A stretch of DNA of 64,000 nt from Gavia stellata (lineage: Eukaryota; Chordata; Aves; Gaviiformes; Gaviidae). The position numbers and the translations under genes were made by a program. Within the stretch, counting starts at the first letter, position 1; each line of letters opens with the position of its first letter. Positions 63,958 to 64,000 of this stretch are shown here, one piece after another. The notes beneath the pieces were generated by a model. It worked only from the letters and a program-made list of their open reading frames with translations. It was not told the origin of the DNA and searched no databases. The stretch spans positions 3,224,001 to 3,288,000 of the forward strand of contig NC_082602.1 in the NCBI RefSeq assembly GCF_030936135.1, written 5' to 3'.

Positions 63958-64000
63958 TTTTTTTAATTTAGTGAGGGGAAGGGTATCCGAGCGCTGCCGG

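Overview
This is eukaryotic nuclear DNA, most likely from a bird. The genes are vertebrate and split by canonical GT-AG introns, their promoters lie in GC-rich CpG islands, introns are short, and interspersed repeats are few. The only repeats I recognise are CR1-type LINE fragments, the characteristic avian retroelement. Proteins match vertebrate families closely but not always mammalian sequence (for example, a long lysine-rich TFAM tail). I see no bacterial operons, phage genes or CRISPR arrays.

Layout from left to right. (1) 1-11,341, minus strand: the first two coding exons of IPMK (inositol polyphosphate multikinase). The kinase core lies beyond the left edge. (2) 11,342-21,819: an intergenic interval holding an ancient CR1 fragment (about 15.37-15.84 kb) and an orphan CpG-dense patch (about 14.28-14.60 kb). 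(3) 21,820-33,314, minus strand: complete CISD1 (mitoNEET), three coding exons, 108 aa, with its 2Fe-2S ligands intact. (4) 33,315-34,539: a compact head-to-head promoter region shared by CISD1 and UBE2D1, with YY1, NRF-1 and ZNF143-like motifs. (5) 34,540-about 53,100, plus strand: complete UBE2D1 (E2 ubiquitin-conjugating enzyme, UbcH5a), seven coding exons, 147 aa. (6) about 53,100-55,265: intergenic DNA and the TFAM CpG-island promoter. (7) 55,266-about 63,690, plus strand: complete TFAM (mitochondrial transcription factor A), seven coding exons, 265 aa. (8) The window ends in a C7T3 tandem repeat.

The gene set IPMK-CISD1-UBE2D1-TFAM is the conserved block known from human 10q21. CISD1 and TFAM both serve mitochondria (outer-membrane Fe-S/redox protein; mtDNA packaging and transcription). 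UBE2D1 and IPMK act in ubiquitin and inositol-phosphate signalling. The most notable structural point is that CISD1 lies on the same strand as IPMK and head-to-head with UBE2D1. In human and mouse, as I recall them, CISD1 is head-to-head with IPMK instead. That implies a one-gene inversion in one lineage. No wholly new system was found. The best leads are this inversion, a possible N-terminal extension of CISD1, a 20-bp palindrome just upstream of the TFAM start, and several hairpin or G-quadruplex-prone repeats.
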